Source of the DNA: Mucilaginibacter pankratovii
GTDB taxonomy: Bacteria; Bacteroidota; Bacteroidia; Sphingobacteriales; Sphingobacteriaceae
Assembly (NCBI RefSeq): GCF_014773265.1
Contig: NZ_JACWMY010000008.1
Location: 186,001 to 250,000, forward strand
Direction: 5' to 3'
DNA length: 64,000 nt
Shown: piece after piece, positions 19,371-28,572 of the stretch
How the letters are laid out: every line of letters begins with the position of its first letter
Position numbering within the stretch: position 1 is the first letter of the stretch
The notes under the pieces: model-generated
Seen by the model: the letters and a program-made list of their open reading frames with translations, nothing else
What the model was told of the DNA's origin: nothing
Database searches by the model: none
Program-made: the position numbers and the translations under genes

Positions 19371-19392
19371 CTGTATTTATTGATATGGATGT

Positions 19393-22300
19393 TTAAAATG
19401 AAGCGGTTACACCAACACTAAATGTGCGGGTTTTAGGATAAAAATCTTTGTTATCAATACCCGGAGTTAAGCCACCGATATTGATCTCAGGATCTACACC
19501 GCGGTATTTGGTGATCACAAAAATGTTATTGCCCGATAGGTACAGGCGGATGTTTTTGATAGCCTTTACATTGGGGCGGATGGTGTAACCCAGCGTAGCG
19601 TTATCCAAACGCAGGTAAGAGCCACTCTCCAGGAAACGATCCGAGATCAGGTATCCGTTGATATCTTTAAAAGATTCACCTAAAGTAAACCTCGGGATAT
19701 TCTGGAATTTAGAATCGGCAGGGTTGTTTAAACCTGCGAGGGTTGCGTTCAATATTTGGTTGCCGTAAACGCCGCGCACCAGGAAGTTGAAGTCGAAGCT
19801 TTTATAATTGAAGCTATTACTCCATCCGTACACCAGCTTCGGTTGTGCGCTGCCGGTAATACGCTGATCAGTAGTAAGCGGCTGCGCAGCAGTTGTACTG
19901 CCATCGGCTTTTTGATAAGTGCTTACTCCGTTTTCGTTTTTACCTAAGTAATGCCACAGGTAATAGGTGCCAATGGCATAACCCGGCTGTATTACCTGGC
20001 TGTAGTTACCCGACTGGCCTTTACCGCCTAATTGAGCTGATAGGATATTTGGTACCGCAAACTGGGTATTTGATAAACTCTCTACCACGTTTTTATTATG
20101 CGATACGTTGAACGATGTGCGCCAGGTAAAAGCTTGTGATTTTACCGGGATAGCGTTTATAACAACCTCGATACCGCTGTTTTTTATTTTACCAACGTTA
20201 GCTGTTAACAACGGGAAGAAGTATTGCGTGGTAGACACCTGGTAAGTGTAGATCAGATCGGATGTTTTTTTGATGTAGTAGTCTACCGAACCTGTGATAC
20301 GGTTATTTAATAAACCAAAATCTAAACCGATGTTGGTAGTGGCAGTGCTTTCCCATTTCAAATCGGGGTTATCATTACGTACGGGGCCAATTGGGTTGGT
20401 AATTACACCATTATTTAAGAATTTACCACCACCCGGAGGGATACCGTAGATCAACTGCGCGGTAAAGGCATCAAAACCTAGACTGTTACCAGATACACCA
20501 TAACCTGCGCGCAACTTCAGATCGCTTATTACAGGCAGTTTCTCCATGAATTTTTCGCTGATGATCCTCCAGCCTACAGAAACTGCCGGGAAGTAACCAT
20601 GGCGCTGGTTGATACCAAAGGCCGACGAACCATCTTCTCTTAACGATGCCTGCAACAGGTACTTATCGTTGTACTGGTATTGCACACGCCCGTAGTAAGA
20701 TATTAGCCTAAGTGTAGAGATATAGTTAGGATCGAACTTGATCTGCGCCAGGTTGCTTGGGTTAGAAAGGAACAGGTTGTTAAACGTTAAATTATCGTTA
20801 GAGAAACCCTGGGTTTGTACGCCAAAGCCATCGTTAGTACGATCTTGCTGGTAGGAGTAACCACCCAATAATTTAACTGAATGCAAGCCAAACTCTCTGT
20901 CGTAATTTAAGTAGGCTTCTACCACATCACTTGTGTTTTTGTAAGCAGTGCGGTTAGCAACACCACCTAAACCTACGGCCAGGCCCGATTTGCTGTTGTA
21001 GTAAGTATTTACGTTGTTCTGGTCTTTCTGGGTAGAACCGTTCAAGGTGAATTTTAATCCTTTTAATATATCTACCGATGCAAAACCATTTATAAGGGTT
21101 TTATTATTGTCGGTTTTGATAAAGTTGTTATCAATTAACGATAGCGGGTTTAAGGTACCACTGCCGGTACGCTGATAGTTTTCTTTGTAACTGCCATCGG
21201 GGTTAAAAGGGCTCACCGTTGGCAGGTAAAATAATATGCCCGGTAATACCTGACTTTGAACAATATCATCGCTTTTTGTTGCGCTGTTGGTGAGTGTTAT
21301 ACCCAGTTTAAGCCTGTCGTTAAAAAAACGCTGATTAATATAACCTTTAAAAATAGTACGCTCCAGGTTGGTGTTCTTTAGTATACCATCGTTTTTAAAG
21401 TAGTTAACACTGGCACCGTATTCGCCGCTATTACCTGCTCCGCTGTAGGATAGGTTATGATTTTGCGAATAACTTGTTTTTTGCGCAAGTTTTTGCCAAT
21501 TGGTGTTAGAACCATCATCGTCTAACGGTTTTGCTAACGGTACCACACCATTATCTGCAAGGTATTTGCGCAATTCGTCGGCGGTTAACACATCAATACT
21601 TTTTGATACTTTCTCCGTTGCGCCATATGCGCTGTAGGTAAGCCTGGTTTGGCCGGCTCTTGCTTTACGTGTGGTTACAATAATTACCCCGTTTGCAGCA
21701 CGCGAACCGTAAATAGCGGTTGAAGATGCGTCTTTTAAAACGTCGATGCTTTCGATATCAGCAGGCGCAAGCAGGTCTATCGAAGCACCGGGCACACCAT
21801 CAATTACATAAAACGGCTGCTGCGCAGCGCCTTCACGTAAAGTAGATGGGCCACGCAGTATTGTAGCGGGTTGTTTATTGGGGTCGCCGCTTTTGGTAAT
21901 GTTTAAGCCGGCAACCTTGCCTTGCAGTAACTCGGCTGGCGTGGTTAAAACACCCGCGTTAAATTCTTCCGCTTTTACTGATGTTATGGCGCCTGTTACA
22001 TCTTTTTTGCTGGATGTACCGTAACCAATCACAACAACATCCTTTAACTGCCTTGCATCGGGCAATAAGGTAACGTTAAGGGTGTTATCCGCGCCAACTT
22101 TTACCTCTTTTGGCAGGTAACCAATGTAGCTGAATTTTAAAGTAACAATATTGCCCGATACAGTTAGGGCGTAGTTGCCGTTCACATCAGTCATTACACC
22201 GGTGCTGGAACCTGCTACTACTACAGAAACGCCGGGAAGCGGCTGGTTTTTTTCGTCGGCAACGTTGCCTTTTACGATGCGGGCGGTTTGCGATAGTGCC

Positions 22301-22395
22301 GGCGATGCGCTAAATATAATAGCGCAAAGCAACAGTATCCATTGCCTCGAATGATAGCTTGTACCATTAATAAAGCGCTGGTAAATTTGTTTCAT
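19393..22395 (-). CDS. SusC/RagA-type TonB-dependent outer-membrane transporter
   Basis: 1000 residues. Signal peptide (ending SPALSQ), CarboxypepD_reg-like domain (about 38-115, IVKGNVADEKNQPLPGVSVVV), plug domain (about 120-235, with DVVVIGYGTSSKKDVTGAI and IESIDVLKDASSTAIYGSR) and a 22-strand barrel ending in TFSVGVTASF. There is no STN domain, so unlike the second SusC here it is not expected to signal through FecR. It imports the SusD-bound ligand using TonB. Upstream, 22440-22484 holds a possible regulated promoter; the gene for a PHP metallohydrolase diverges from the same interval. Confidence 0.95.
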   Translation of the reverse strand: MKQIYQRFINGTSYHSRQWILLLCAIIFSASPALSQTARIVKGNVADEKNQPLPGVSVVVAGSSTGVMTDVNGNYALTVSGNIVTLKFSYIGYLPKEVKVGADNTLNVTLLPDARQLKDVVVIGYGTSSKKDVTGAITSVKAEEFNAGVLTTPAELLQGKVAGLNITKSGDPNKQPATILRGPSTLREGAAQQPFYVIDGVPGASIDLLAPADIESIDVLKDASSTAIYGSRAANGVIIVTTRKARAGQTRLTYSAYGATEKVSKSIDVLTADELRKYLADNGVVPLAKPLDDDGSNTNWQKLAQKTSYSQNHNLSYSGAGNSGEYGASVNYFKNDGILKNTNLERTIFKGYINQRFFNDRLKLGITLTNSATKSDDIVQSQVLPGILFYLPTVSPFNPDGSYKENYQRTGSGTLNPLSLIDNNFIKTDNNKTLINGFASVDILKGLKFTLNGSTQKDQNNVNTYYNSKSGLAVGLGGVANRTAYKNTSDVVEAYLNYDREFGLHSVKLLGGYSYQQDRTNDGFGVQTQGFSNDNLTFNNLFLSNPSNLAQIKFDPNYISTLRLISYYGRVQYQYNDKYLLQASLREDGSSAFGINQRHGYFPAVSVGWRIISEKFMEKLPVISDLKLRAGYGVSGNSLGFDAFTAQLIYGIPPGGGKFLNNGVITNPIGPVRNDNPDLKWESTATTNIGLDFGLLNNRITGSVDYYIKKTSDLIYTYQVSTTQYFFPLLTANVGKIKNSGIEVVINAIPVKSQAFTWRTSFNVSHNKNVVESLSNTQFAVPNILSAQLGGKGQSGNYSQVIQPGYAIGTYYLWHYLGKNENGVSTYQKADGSTTAAQPLTTDQRITGSAQPKLVYGWSNSFNYKSFDFNFLVRGVYGNQILNATLAGLNNPADSKFQNIPRFTLGESFKDINGYLISDRFLESGSYLRLDNATLGYTIRPNVKAIKNIRLYLSGNNIFVITKYRGVDPEINIGGLTPGIDNKDFYPKTRTFSVGVTASF

Positions 22396-22439
22396 AAATA
22401 ATTTGATTAATGGGGATGTAGATTATTTTAAATTAAATG

Positions 22440-22484
22440 CAAAGTAAAACATGCTTTATTATCAAAATATCAACTGCTGATTAG
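22440..22484 (-). promoter_or_regulatory. Possible Pho-box-like promoter of susC
   Basis: Read in the minus direction: CTAATCA, 4 bp, TTGATAT, 4 bp, ATAATAA, then 8 bp, then TTACTTTG. The spacing equals that at 33819-33863, but the words are poor matches to TTAACAT and the -7 differs from TAnnTTTG at the second base. Weak on its own. Confidence 0.25.
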
Positions 22485-22541
22485 CATATTGATAACATTT
22501 GCAATTCGCGATGTGTTAAAACTCAAATAATCCACACTGGC

Positions 22542-22559
22542 TTAACACTCCGTTAATAA
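22542..22559 (+). promoter_or_regulatory. TTAAC direct repeats, 11-bp spacing
   Basis: TTAACAC at 22542 and TTAATAA at 22553, with a weak third copy (TAAAGAT) at 22564. Located between the divergent susC and PHP genes, 130-150 bp upstream of the PHP start codon. Possibly an additional binding site of the regulator proposed for 22601-22629. Confidence 0.3.
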
Positions 22560-22600
22560 AAATTAAAGATGTATACAGCGCACGCCCTTCGCATTTTAAA

Positions 22601-22645
22601 GTAACATTTTGATAAGAATCAGTTTACATGAATTTTGTAGCATTG
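22601..22645 (+). promoter_or_regulatory. Candidate Pho-box-type promoter of the PHP gene
   Basis: GTAACAT (22601), ATAAGAA (22612) and TTTACAT (22623) lie at exact 11-bp steps. After an 8-bp gap comes TAGCATTG (22638-22645), one mismatch from TAnnTTTG. An alternative reading is an ordinary promoter with TTTG at 22608-22611 and GAATTTTG at 22630-22637 (18-bp spacer, one mismatch). Either would start transcription 40 to 50 bp before the ATG at 22691. Confidence 0.4.
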
Positions 22646-22690
22646 CCGGCTAATATATATCAGCATTTCTAATAACTCCCCATCTATATC

Positions 22691-23911
22691 ATGTATAAAA
22701 ACGTCCTTAAAAACACATCTGTTAACCTTTTCAGTATAATACTTGTCGCCATTCTCTTTATCAATAGCGCGGTGTCGGCACAATCTACCGGTAAAAACCC
22801 ATGGGCTATTAAAGATGTTGGTACACTGCCACCAATCAGTAGCTTGACTAAAGGCTTTTGGCTGAAAGGCGAGCTTCACATACACTCCAGCCACAGTAAA
22901 GAATCTTCCAATAATTCCGTTGCCAAGATCCTCGCGTTCTCACAATCTGTTGGGATGGATTTTATTTGTATTACCGATCATGATAACCATGTAGATGGCG
23001 ATGTGGCCCACAACACCTGGACGGACCCGGAATTCAAATCTGATTCTGTATTGTTACTATACGGTGCCGAGTGGACCACCACCCGCGGGCACGGCAATGT
23101 ATTTTCCGCAAAACCTTATAACCACCAGCTGCTTTACAACGTGCGCGACCAGCGCGACACGGTAATAGGAAGGATAAAAAGACAACTTGGCATTCACCTA
23201 TCCGCCAATCACCCCAGCGGGAAAGACAATTTTGGGTATTCTTACGACCTGGTTAACTCTATAGAAGTATGGAACTCCGTAGTTTGGAGTAAAAATGCCA
23301 ACGCCATAATGATCTGGGACGATATGCTATCCTCGGGCCGCAAGCTTACCGGCAGAGGCGGAAGCGACGCCCATCACGGAACCCCGGATTCGCCCGACAA
23401 AGCAACGGCCAATAGTGGCCAGCGAAACGCCAATTACGTGGGCACCCCAACAACCTGGGTTTTTGCTAAAGAGCGCAGCTCGCAGGCCGTGATAGACGCG
23501 CTTACAAACGGCAGGGTTTCCATCAGCTCTAACCCGTATGCCCCACGCGTTGAATTTTATGCCGACCTTAACCAGGATGGCACTATGGATATGATGATGG
23601 GCGATAACGCTAAGGCCACCGGCAAGCCGGTTAAGTTTCGCGTTCAGCTTACCGGGGAGCACATACCGGAGGGTAAGTTTACCATAACGGTAATTAAGGA
23701 TGGCAGCAAATTCGGCACGTTTGAAGCCGAAGGAAAAATGCCGATGATAGATTTTACAGATACTCCCAAGATGCTCGGCCGAAGTTATTACAGAGTAATC
23801 GTAGAAGGCCCGGGCACGCCCTACCCCCAGGTTCCGGGAGCGATGACCGTAAACGGCAACATGGTGGGTTTATCAAATCCTATCTGCTTCAATTTCGATC
23901 CGAATTTTTAA
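22691..23911 (+). CDS. CehA/McbA-type PHP-domain metallohydrolase, secreted
   Basis: 406 residues with a signal peptide (about 1-30, ending AVSAQS). PHP metal motifs in order: KGELHIHSSHS, CITDHDNH, EWTTTRGHGNVF, LSANHPSG and GSDAHHG. These His/Asp clusters build a trinuclear metal site that hydrolyses phosphoesters in this superfamily. The CehA/McbA branch also includes carbamate esterases, so phosphoesterase activity is likely but not certain. The C-terminal 120 residues form a beta-sandwich with a DLNQDGTMD calcium-loop-like motif. It diverges from susC and converges with a calcineurin-type phosphoesterase, suggesting a shared task in phosphoester use. Confidence 0.85.
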   Translation: MYKNVLKNTSVNLFSIILVAILFINSAVSAQSTGKNPWAIKDVGTLPPISSLTKGFWLKGELHIHSSHSKESSNNSVAKILAFSQSVGMDFICITDHDNHVDGDVAHNTWTDPEFKSDSVLLLYGAEWTTTRGHGNVFSAKPYNHQLLYNVRDQRDTVIGRIKRQLGIHLSANHPSGKDNFGYSYDLVNSIEVWNSVVWSKNANAIMIWDDMLSSGRKLTGRGGSDAHHGTPDSPDKATANSGQRNANYVGTPTTWVFAKERSSQAVIDALTNGRVSISSNPYAPRVEFYADLNQDGTMDMMMGDNAKATGKPVKFRVQLTGEHIPEGKFTITVIKDGSKFGTFEAEGKMPMIDFTDTPKMLGRSYYRVIVEGPGTPYPQVPGAMTVNGNMVGLSNPICFNFDPNF

Positions 23912-24030
23912 AGGTTAAAGCGTAAAAATCTATCTTATCTATAAATTTAAAAATGGTGCTGTAAGCTACCAGGGCCGCCGCTGTGTGCTTCGGTAATGAA
24001 TACCGGATAAGGTATATCAGTCCTTTTAAA

Positions 24031-24065
24031 AAAGATAAGCCCGATGATACACCGGGCTTATCTTT
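24031..24065. terminator. Bidirectional terminator between convergent genes
   Basis: Perfect 13-bp stem AAAGATAAGCCCG / CGGGCTTATCTTT with a 9-nt loop. It sits between the PHP gene (plus) and the calcineurin-like gene (minus), with A/T runs on both sides. Confidence 0.85.
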
Positions 24066-24079
24066 AATGCAATTAATCG

Positions 24080-25492
24080 TTATTTCGCATCTACCTCGCC
24101 CGAGTATTTATTGCCAAACCTATCGGTTACTTCCACTTTTACCTTATTTACCGATGGGGCGAAATGAGTTACAAACAGGTGGTCGGTTTGTGTGGGTTCA
24201 ACAAAATGCCTGCCCGCAGGTAATTGGTCGCCCTTGTAGAGGGTTACCGCCAGCGGGTCGTAACCAATCTCTTTTGGCAACACGCCCATCGGCTTATCAT
24301 CCAGCAGGTATTCTACCTTCCATTCGGGGTCATAGTTCCAAACATTGGCTATCAGGCGCATCTGGTTGGTTAGCTTCTCCACGTACAAACTAAGCTGGTT
24401 TTCTATAGGCAGGCCTGTCGATTTATAATACCATTTCAGCTTCGCTCCGTTAACTTCATACACGGCGTAGCCGCGCGGGGTACCGTCACCGCAGATGGGG
24501 CCAGTCCACCAGCCGCCGCAAACGGTGCCGTGGTTATGCTCGAAAACGCCGTTGCTGAGGTTGTTGGCATTATAATGCGTATGGCCCGACATGATGTGCA
24601 CATTTTTAAACCCTGCCAGCAAAGCGTAAAAATCCTTATTGTTCTTCACCTGGTTATAAACGGGGATGTGCAGGTTGATGATGAGCAGCTGACCTTTATC
24701 CACATATTGCAGGTCGTTCTCCAGCCACGCCAGCTGGTCTTCGGTGATGTAGCCATCGTACTCGCGTTCTGTACCCAGGTAACGTACATCGTCCAGTACC
24801 ACATAGTGTGCCTTGCCGCGGTTAAACGAGTAATATGTAGGCCCGTAAACTTTTTTAAAGGTAGCATCAGATGTTTCATCGCCGCCCATGCGGTAATCCA
24901 TATCATGATTGCCCAGCGCCTGGAAGAATGGGATGCCCATCTGCGCCACAGCTGCGTTGTAATCGGGGAACAGATCGTGGTTATCCCATACAATATCACC
25001 CACGCAAATGCCATGTACCAGCGCATCTTTGCCGAGTGATTTAATGGTTTCGATGGTATCGGGCACCGATGTATCCATCATTTGCTTTACATCCTTTTTG
25101 TTCTTCACCTGCGGATCTGCCCAAATGATGAAATGGTGCTTATCATCGTTTCGCTTCAATGGTTGCAGCTTAAAATCGAAGGTGTTTTTATCGCCGATGT
25201 TTTCGTAATGGCGGGCAACGTTGTAATCCGCTTTAAACTCGTAGCCCGAAGGTGTACTCATGAATATGCTGGTCGCCTTAGCGTTTGGCGTAAGCGAATA
25301 GTTCCCTTTGGCATCGGTTAATACTACCGAGAAACCATCAGATACCGCCACGTTTTTTATGCCTTTTTTTCCGTCGGTCACTTTCCCTTTTACCGGGCCG
25401 TTTCCGCCTGTTGTAAAAGCATGTGCCTTAAGCGCGATGAAGGCGCTGCCGGTTATAACACCAATGCTTTGTATAAATTTTCTTCTGTCCAT
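24080..25492 (-). CDS. Exported calcineurin-like phosphoesterase (MetallophosN/Metallophos/MetallophosC)
   Basis: 470 residues from the ATG at 25492. A longer frame begins at 25513, but its first codons lie in the preceding terminator. N-terminus MDRRKFIQSIGVITGSAFIALKAHA is an export signal, with RR resembling Tat. Residues 30-105 form the beta-sandwich MetallophosN domain (GKVTDGKKGIKNVAVSDG). The central catalytic domain has IIWADPQVK, VGDIVWDN, LGNHDMD, LHIPVY and SGHTHYN, and a C-terminal beta domain follows. This three-domain layout is common in Bacteroidota and acts on phosphodiesters or phosphomonoesters in the periplasm. The Q of DPQ replaces the usual His of DxH. It is the last gene of the second SusCD operon. 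Confidence 0.88.
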   Translation of the reverse strand: MDRRKFIQSIGVITGSAFIALKAHAFTTGGNGPVKGKVTDGKKGIKNVAVSDGFSVVLTDAKGNYSLTPNAKATSIFMSTPSGYEFKADYNVARHYENIGDKNTFDFKLQPLKRNDDKHHFIIWADPQVKNKKDVKQMMDTSVPDTIETIKSLGKDALVHGICVGDIVWDNHDLFPDYNAAVAQMGIPFFQALGNHDMDYRMGGDETSDATFKKVYGPTYYSFNRGKAHYVVLDDVRYLGTEREYDGYITEDQLAWLENDLQYVDKGQLLIINLHIPVYNQVKNNKDFYALLAGFKNVHIMSGHTHYNANNLSNGVFEHNHGTVCGGWWTGPICGDGTPRGYAVYEVNGAKLKWYYKSTGLPIENQLSLYVEKLTNQMRLIANVWNYDPEWKVEYLLDDKPMGVLPKEIGYDPLAVTLYKGDQLPAGRHFVEPTQTDHLFVTHFAPSVNKVKVEVTDRFGNKYSGEVDAK

Positions 25493-25504
25493 TTGTTTTT
25501 CAAA

Positions 25505-25534
25505 GAAAAGCAAGCCGGTTTTCGCCGGCTTGCT
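25505..25534 (-). terminator. Terminator before the calcineurin-like gene
   Basis: Perfect 10-bp stem AGCAAGCCGG / CCGGCTTGCT with a 6-nt loop, followed on the minus strand by TTTTCTTTG. It lies between the DUF5689 lipoprotein gene and the phosphoesterase, whose start codon is about 13 bp beyond it. Same arrangement as at 17736-17764. Confidence 0.8.
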
Positions 25535-25540
25535 AATGTT

Positions 25541-27040
25541 TTAATTTTGTACTGATGTAAAGCCCGTTCCTGTTTCAATAGTGCTTAACGGCGATGTTAA
25601 GGTTAGCGGGATACTTGTTACCGTGCGCCCGGATATCCATCTGCCGGTAACGGCATCGTAAACGCCGCCCAGCGCACTAAAGTTGCCGGTAGCAGGTAAT
25701 GTTAGTTTAGATTTGTTGGTACCGCCGCCGTAAAATGCCTGGTTTTGGCGGGTTACGGGGTTAATGGTGCTGTAATAATCGGTATTGGTAATTCGGTAGC
25801 CTATCTCCGGAGGGCCGGCAGCATAAACGGTACCGTTACCGCCGTACATAATGATATCCAATGGCACCGTGGTGGCATCTACCGTAGTACCGGCAAATAC
25901 AGATATACCTGCCACGTTACCGCTGTTGGCCAGCAGATTTGCTGTGGCGGTACCAAAACCGGCACCGTTTACGGTAGAGTATTGCGTGCTGCTGATCCAG
26001 TTGGCTGCGCTGATATCGGTTGAGCCCAGGCCCCAGATGTTTTTATTGCCGCCCACATAAAAGAACTTCCCTTTTTTTACAGTGCCCGATGTGAGGTTTA
26101 TTTTATAGCTGCGTGCCCCGCCAACGGCCCAGCCGGTTGCCGGGGCCGGGTTAGTACCCGCGTTATTACAGGTTACGATGGCAAAGTTGGTCACCGCGAA
26201 GTCGATATCGCGCGTAGCCATTAACTGAATGTACTCCTGGTTGGCATCGCCGCCGGTTGGGTCGGTAAGGTAACCAGTAATAATAACCGGCGATGGTTTG
26301 ATCACCGCCAACGCGAACATATCATCGATGGTACGCGGCCATACCTGTATAGTGGTATCGGCGGCGGTGATGTTTGCAAAAGGGATCCCCGTAAAATTAG
26401 CGCTGAAAGGCAAAGACGCGGTCGAAAAATTTGCTGTAGCTTCGGTATGGAGCGTTACCCTGCCAAAACCATCGTTAATAGTTTTATCGCCGGCATAGGT
26501 TTCGCCGGCCTGTGGCTCGGGTTCGGTAATAGCCGAGCTAATGGTTACCAGGGTACTTTCGTAAACATCCGGCGAAGCAATAATACGACCGGATGGTACC
26601 GCTTGTACTGTAATAGCTTTGTTTGATGCCACTTTGGTGATTGCTGCGTCGGTAAGCCCTTTTAGGCGCATGCTGCCGTTTATTTTGCTGAGCGTAGCGC
26701 CGGTTATCTGTACCATTACCGAATCGCCGGGAACGTAATTTGACGCCGCAGCACCAACATCAATGGCAATACCGCGGATAGCATTGCGACGGTTATTTTG
26801 CACCACCAGTATGCCCGCCGGGCTGTTGCCGCTTGCTGCGTTGGAAATTACCACGCCTACTATCTCTTTTGCACCGCTCATGTTATCGGTAGTAAGGGTT
26901 ACGTCGGCACCTTTGTATAGCGCCTTCATATCAACTACAGCTATAATGGGGCTAAGTGTGCCTTCGGCATAATCGTGTTTTTTACAGCCGGCTACGGCTA
27001 TAATGCCGAGTGCTGCCAGGTATAAATATATCTTTTTCAT
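25541..27040 (-). CDS. DUF5689-type surface lipoprotein
   Basis: 499 residues from the ATG at 27040, where a lipoprotein signal begins (MKKIYLYLAALGIIAVAGC, lipobox Cys19). The longer frame from 27070 adds ten residues ahead of the signal and starts flush with the preceding susD stop, so the internal ATG is preferred. Residues 40-260 form a beta-rich DUF5689-like region (YKGADVTLTTDNMSGAKEIVGVVISN, GILVVQNN), then further beta domains rich in Gly, Thr and Asn. Such proteins are usually found third in susCD-lipoprotein-enzyme operons of phosphoesterase or nuclease type and are thought to sit on the cell surface. No catalytic motif is visible. Confidence 0.75.
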   Translation of the reverse strand: MKKIYLYLAALGIIAVAGCKKHDYAEGTLSPIIAVVDMKALYKGADVTLTTDNMSGAKEIVGVVISNAASGNSPAGILVVQNNRRNAIRGIAIDVGAAASNYVPGDSVMVQITGATLSKINGSMRLKGLTDAAITKVASNKAITVQAVPSGRIIASPDVYESTLVTISSAITEPEPQAGETYAGDKTINDGFGRVTLHTEATANFSTASLPFSANFTGIPFANITAADTTIQVWPRTIDDMFALAVIKPSPVIITGYLTDPTGGDANQEYIQLMATRDIDFAVTNFAIVTCNNAGTNPAPATGWAVGGARSYKINLTSGTVKKGKFFYVGGNKNIWGLGSTDISAANWISSTQYSTVNGAGFGTATANLLANSGNVAGISVFAGTTVDATTVPLDIIMYGGNGTVYAAGPPEIGYRITNTDYYSTINPVTRQNQAFYGGGTNKSKLTLPATGNFSALGGVYDAVTGRWISGRTVTSIPLTLTSPLSTIETGTGFTSVQN

Positions 27041-27070
27041 CGTTTGTATCTTTCTGAAGGTTTGGTACAA

Positions 27071-28561
27071 TTATGGTTTTTGCCACCACACATTGGTGTT
27101 TATTTCGTCTGCCCCCTGCGCGGCTACTGCCGCGGTATAATTGGTGGGGTTGGCGCTTTGCACGTACACCGGGTAGGTTAATCTTGCGGGCATAATGCCG
27201 TTGTTGCGCAACCCGTTGCCCTTTGGTAAAACAGGGTGCCCGGTGCGGCGATACTCAAACCACTGCTCAAAATCGGTCCAGAACATGGAGTAGTATTTTT
27301 GCAGGTGAATCTGTTCCATCTTATCATCCAGGCTGCCTGCTTCGTTCCAGGCTATATCGCCGGTGGCTAAGTAGGTATCTATCGGGGTGGCAAATGTGGG
27401 GATCCAAAAGGTAATGCCGCTTTGTACGCCTGCTTTGTAATATGCCTCTGCCGAACCTGCTATCCAGCCTTTTGCAGCCGCCTCTGCCAAAATAAACTGC
27501 AGCTCGCTGTAATTCATGATGTTGCCCATCAGCGGGTCGTTCATCAGCGTGGTGGTTGATGTGGTAGAGAGAAAGTACGATTTATGGTCCACCCCTTCGC
27601 CCGGTGCGTAACCGCTTGGCGCACCTACATAACCGCCCTGGTAAGTAGCTATCGACCAGCGATTGGCAGTCAACCTTGGGTCGGCCCAGCGGTTAAGGTT
27701 ATTGATGAAAAACTCTGCAATGCTGGGTTGTCGCCAGTCCTGTTCGCGCACGCCGCCAATAAAGGGCGAGGTTAACGCGCCAACACCGTTCCAGCGCAGT
27801 ACGGCAGCATCATCATTGCTCGCCATCAGCGGGTATAGGGTTGGGTTGGTATCTACAATGTCTTTTATCTTGGCAATTACATTTGCACTTGCTTCTGCCT
27901 TGCCCGATACACGGAGCAATAAACGCAGGTACAAAGTATTGCCGAATTTGCGCCATTTGGAAGCGTTGCCATTGTAAATTGGGTCGCTGCCGCCGTTTAC
28001 GTTGGCCGCGCCGTTCAGCAAAGTATCTGCCTGCTCCAGCTTTTTAAAAATATCCAGGTAAATATCTTTCTGCTTATCAAAAACCGGGGTAAAGTTGCCG
28101 TCCTTACCTTTATTCGAATCAAAGTATGGCACATCGCCGTAGGTATCCGTTAGCATGGAGTAGATCCACGACTGGCAGATGAGCGAGATGCCCATGTATG
28201 TTTTGTTGTAGGTAAGCGGCTGGCTGGCAATATTGTAGATATCCTTAAAGTTGGTAAGCTGCGTGTACCAGCCGTTCCAGGTATAATCTGCCCAGGTGCG
28301 TTTTACATCGTAGCGAAAAACTTTGCCTTCCGAATCGCCAGGGTCTACCGTTACCTGCATCAGTTCGTTATTAAAGTTGCGGGCACGCAGCATGTTTATG
28401 CTTACGGTATTTACCAGCGCCGGTGCAAGCAGTTGCTGCGGCAGGGCGTTTGGCGTGCCGTTAGGGTCGGTATTCAGGTCGACAAAGCCCTTTTTACACC
28501 CTGCCATGGTAATGGCAAGCAGTATAATTAAGGGTATGAGTTGATATATATTCCTTTTCAT
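27071..28561 (-). CDS. SusD-like lipoprotein (SusD/RagB superfamily, SusD_2 type)
   Basis: 496 residues. Lipobox TMAGC (Cys22) followed by KKGFVDLNTDPNGTPNALPQQLLAP, a signature of the SusD_2 branch. Later landmarks are TYMGISLICQSWIYSMLTDTYGDVPYF, KWRKFGNTLYLRLLLRVSGK, ILAEAAAKGWIAGSAEAYYKAG and FWTDFEQWFEYRRTGHP. It should pair with the SusC encoded 11 bp upstream. It belongs to a different branch from the SusD at 17.8 kb, so the two systems are not a simple duplication. Confidence 0.93.
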   Translation of the reverse strand: MKRNIYQLIPLIILLAITMAGCKKGFVDLNTDPNGTPNALPQQLLAPALVNTVSINMLRARNFNNELMQVTVDPGDSEGKVFRYDVKRTWADYTWNGWYTQLTNFKDIYNIASQPLTYNKTYMGISLICQSWIYSMLTDTYGDVPYFDSNKGKDGNFTPVFDKQKDIYLDIFKKLEQADTLLNGAANVNGGSDPIYNGNASKWRKFGNTLYLRLLLRVSGKAEASANVIAKIKDIVDTNPTLYPLMASNDDAAVLRWNGVGALTSPFIGGVREQDWRQPSIAEFFINNLNRWADPRLTANRWSIATYQGGYVGAPSGYAPGEGVDHKSYFLSTTSTTTLMNDPLMGNIMNYSELQFILAEAAAKGWIAGSAEAYYKAGVQSGITFWIPTFATPIDTYLATGDIAWNEAGSLDDKMEQIHLQKYYSMFWTDFEQWFEYRRTGHPVLPKGNGLRNNGIMPARLTYPVYVQSANPTNYTAAVAAQGADEINTNVWWQKP

Positions 28562-28572
28562 GATTGATAGTA

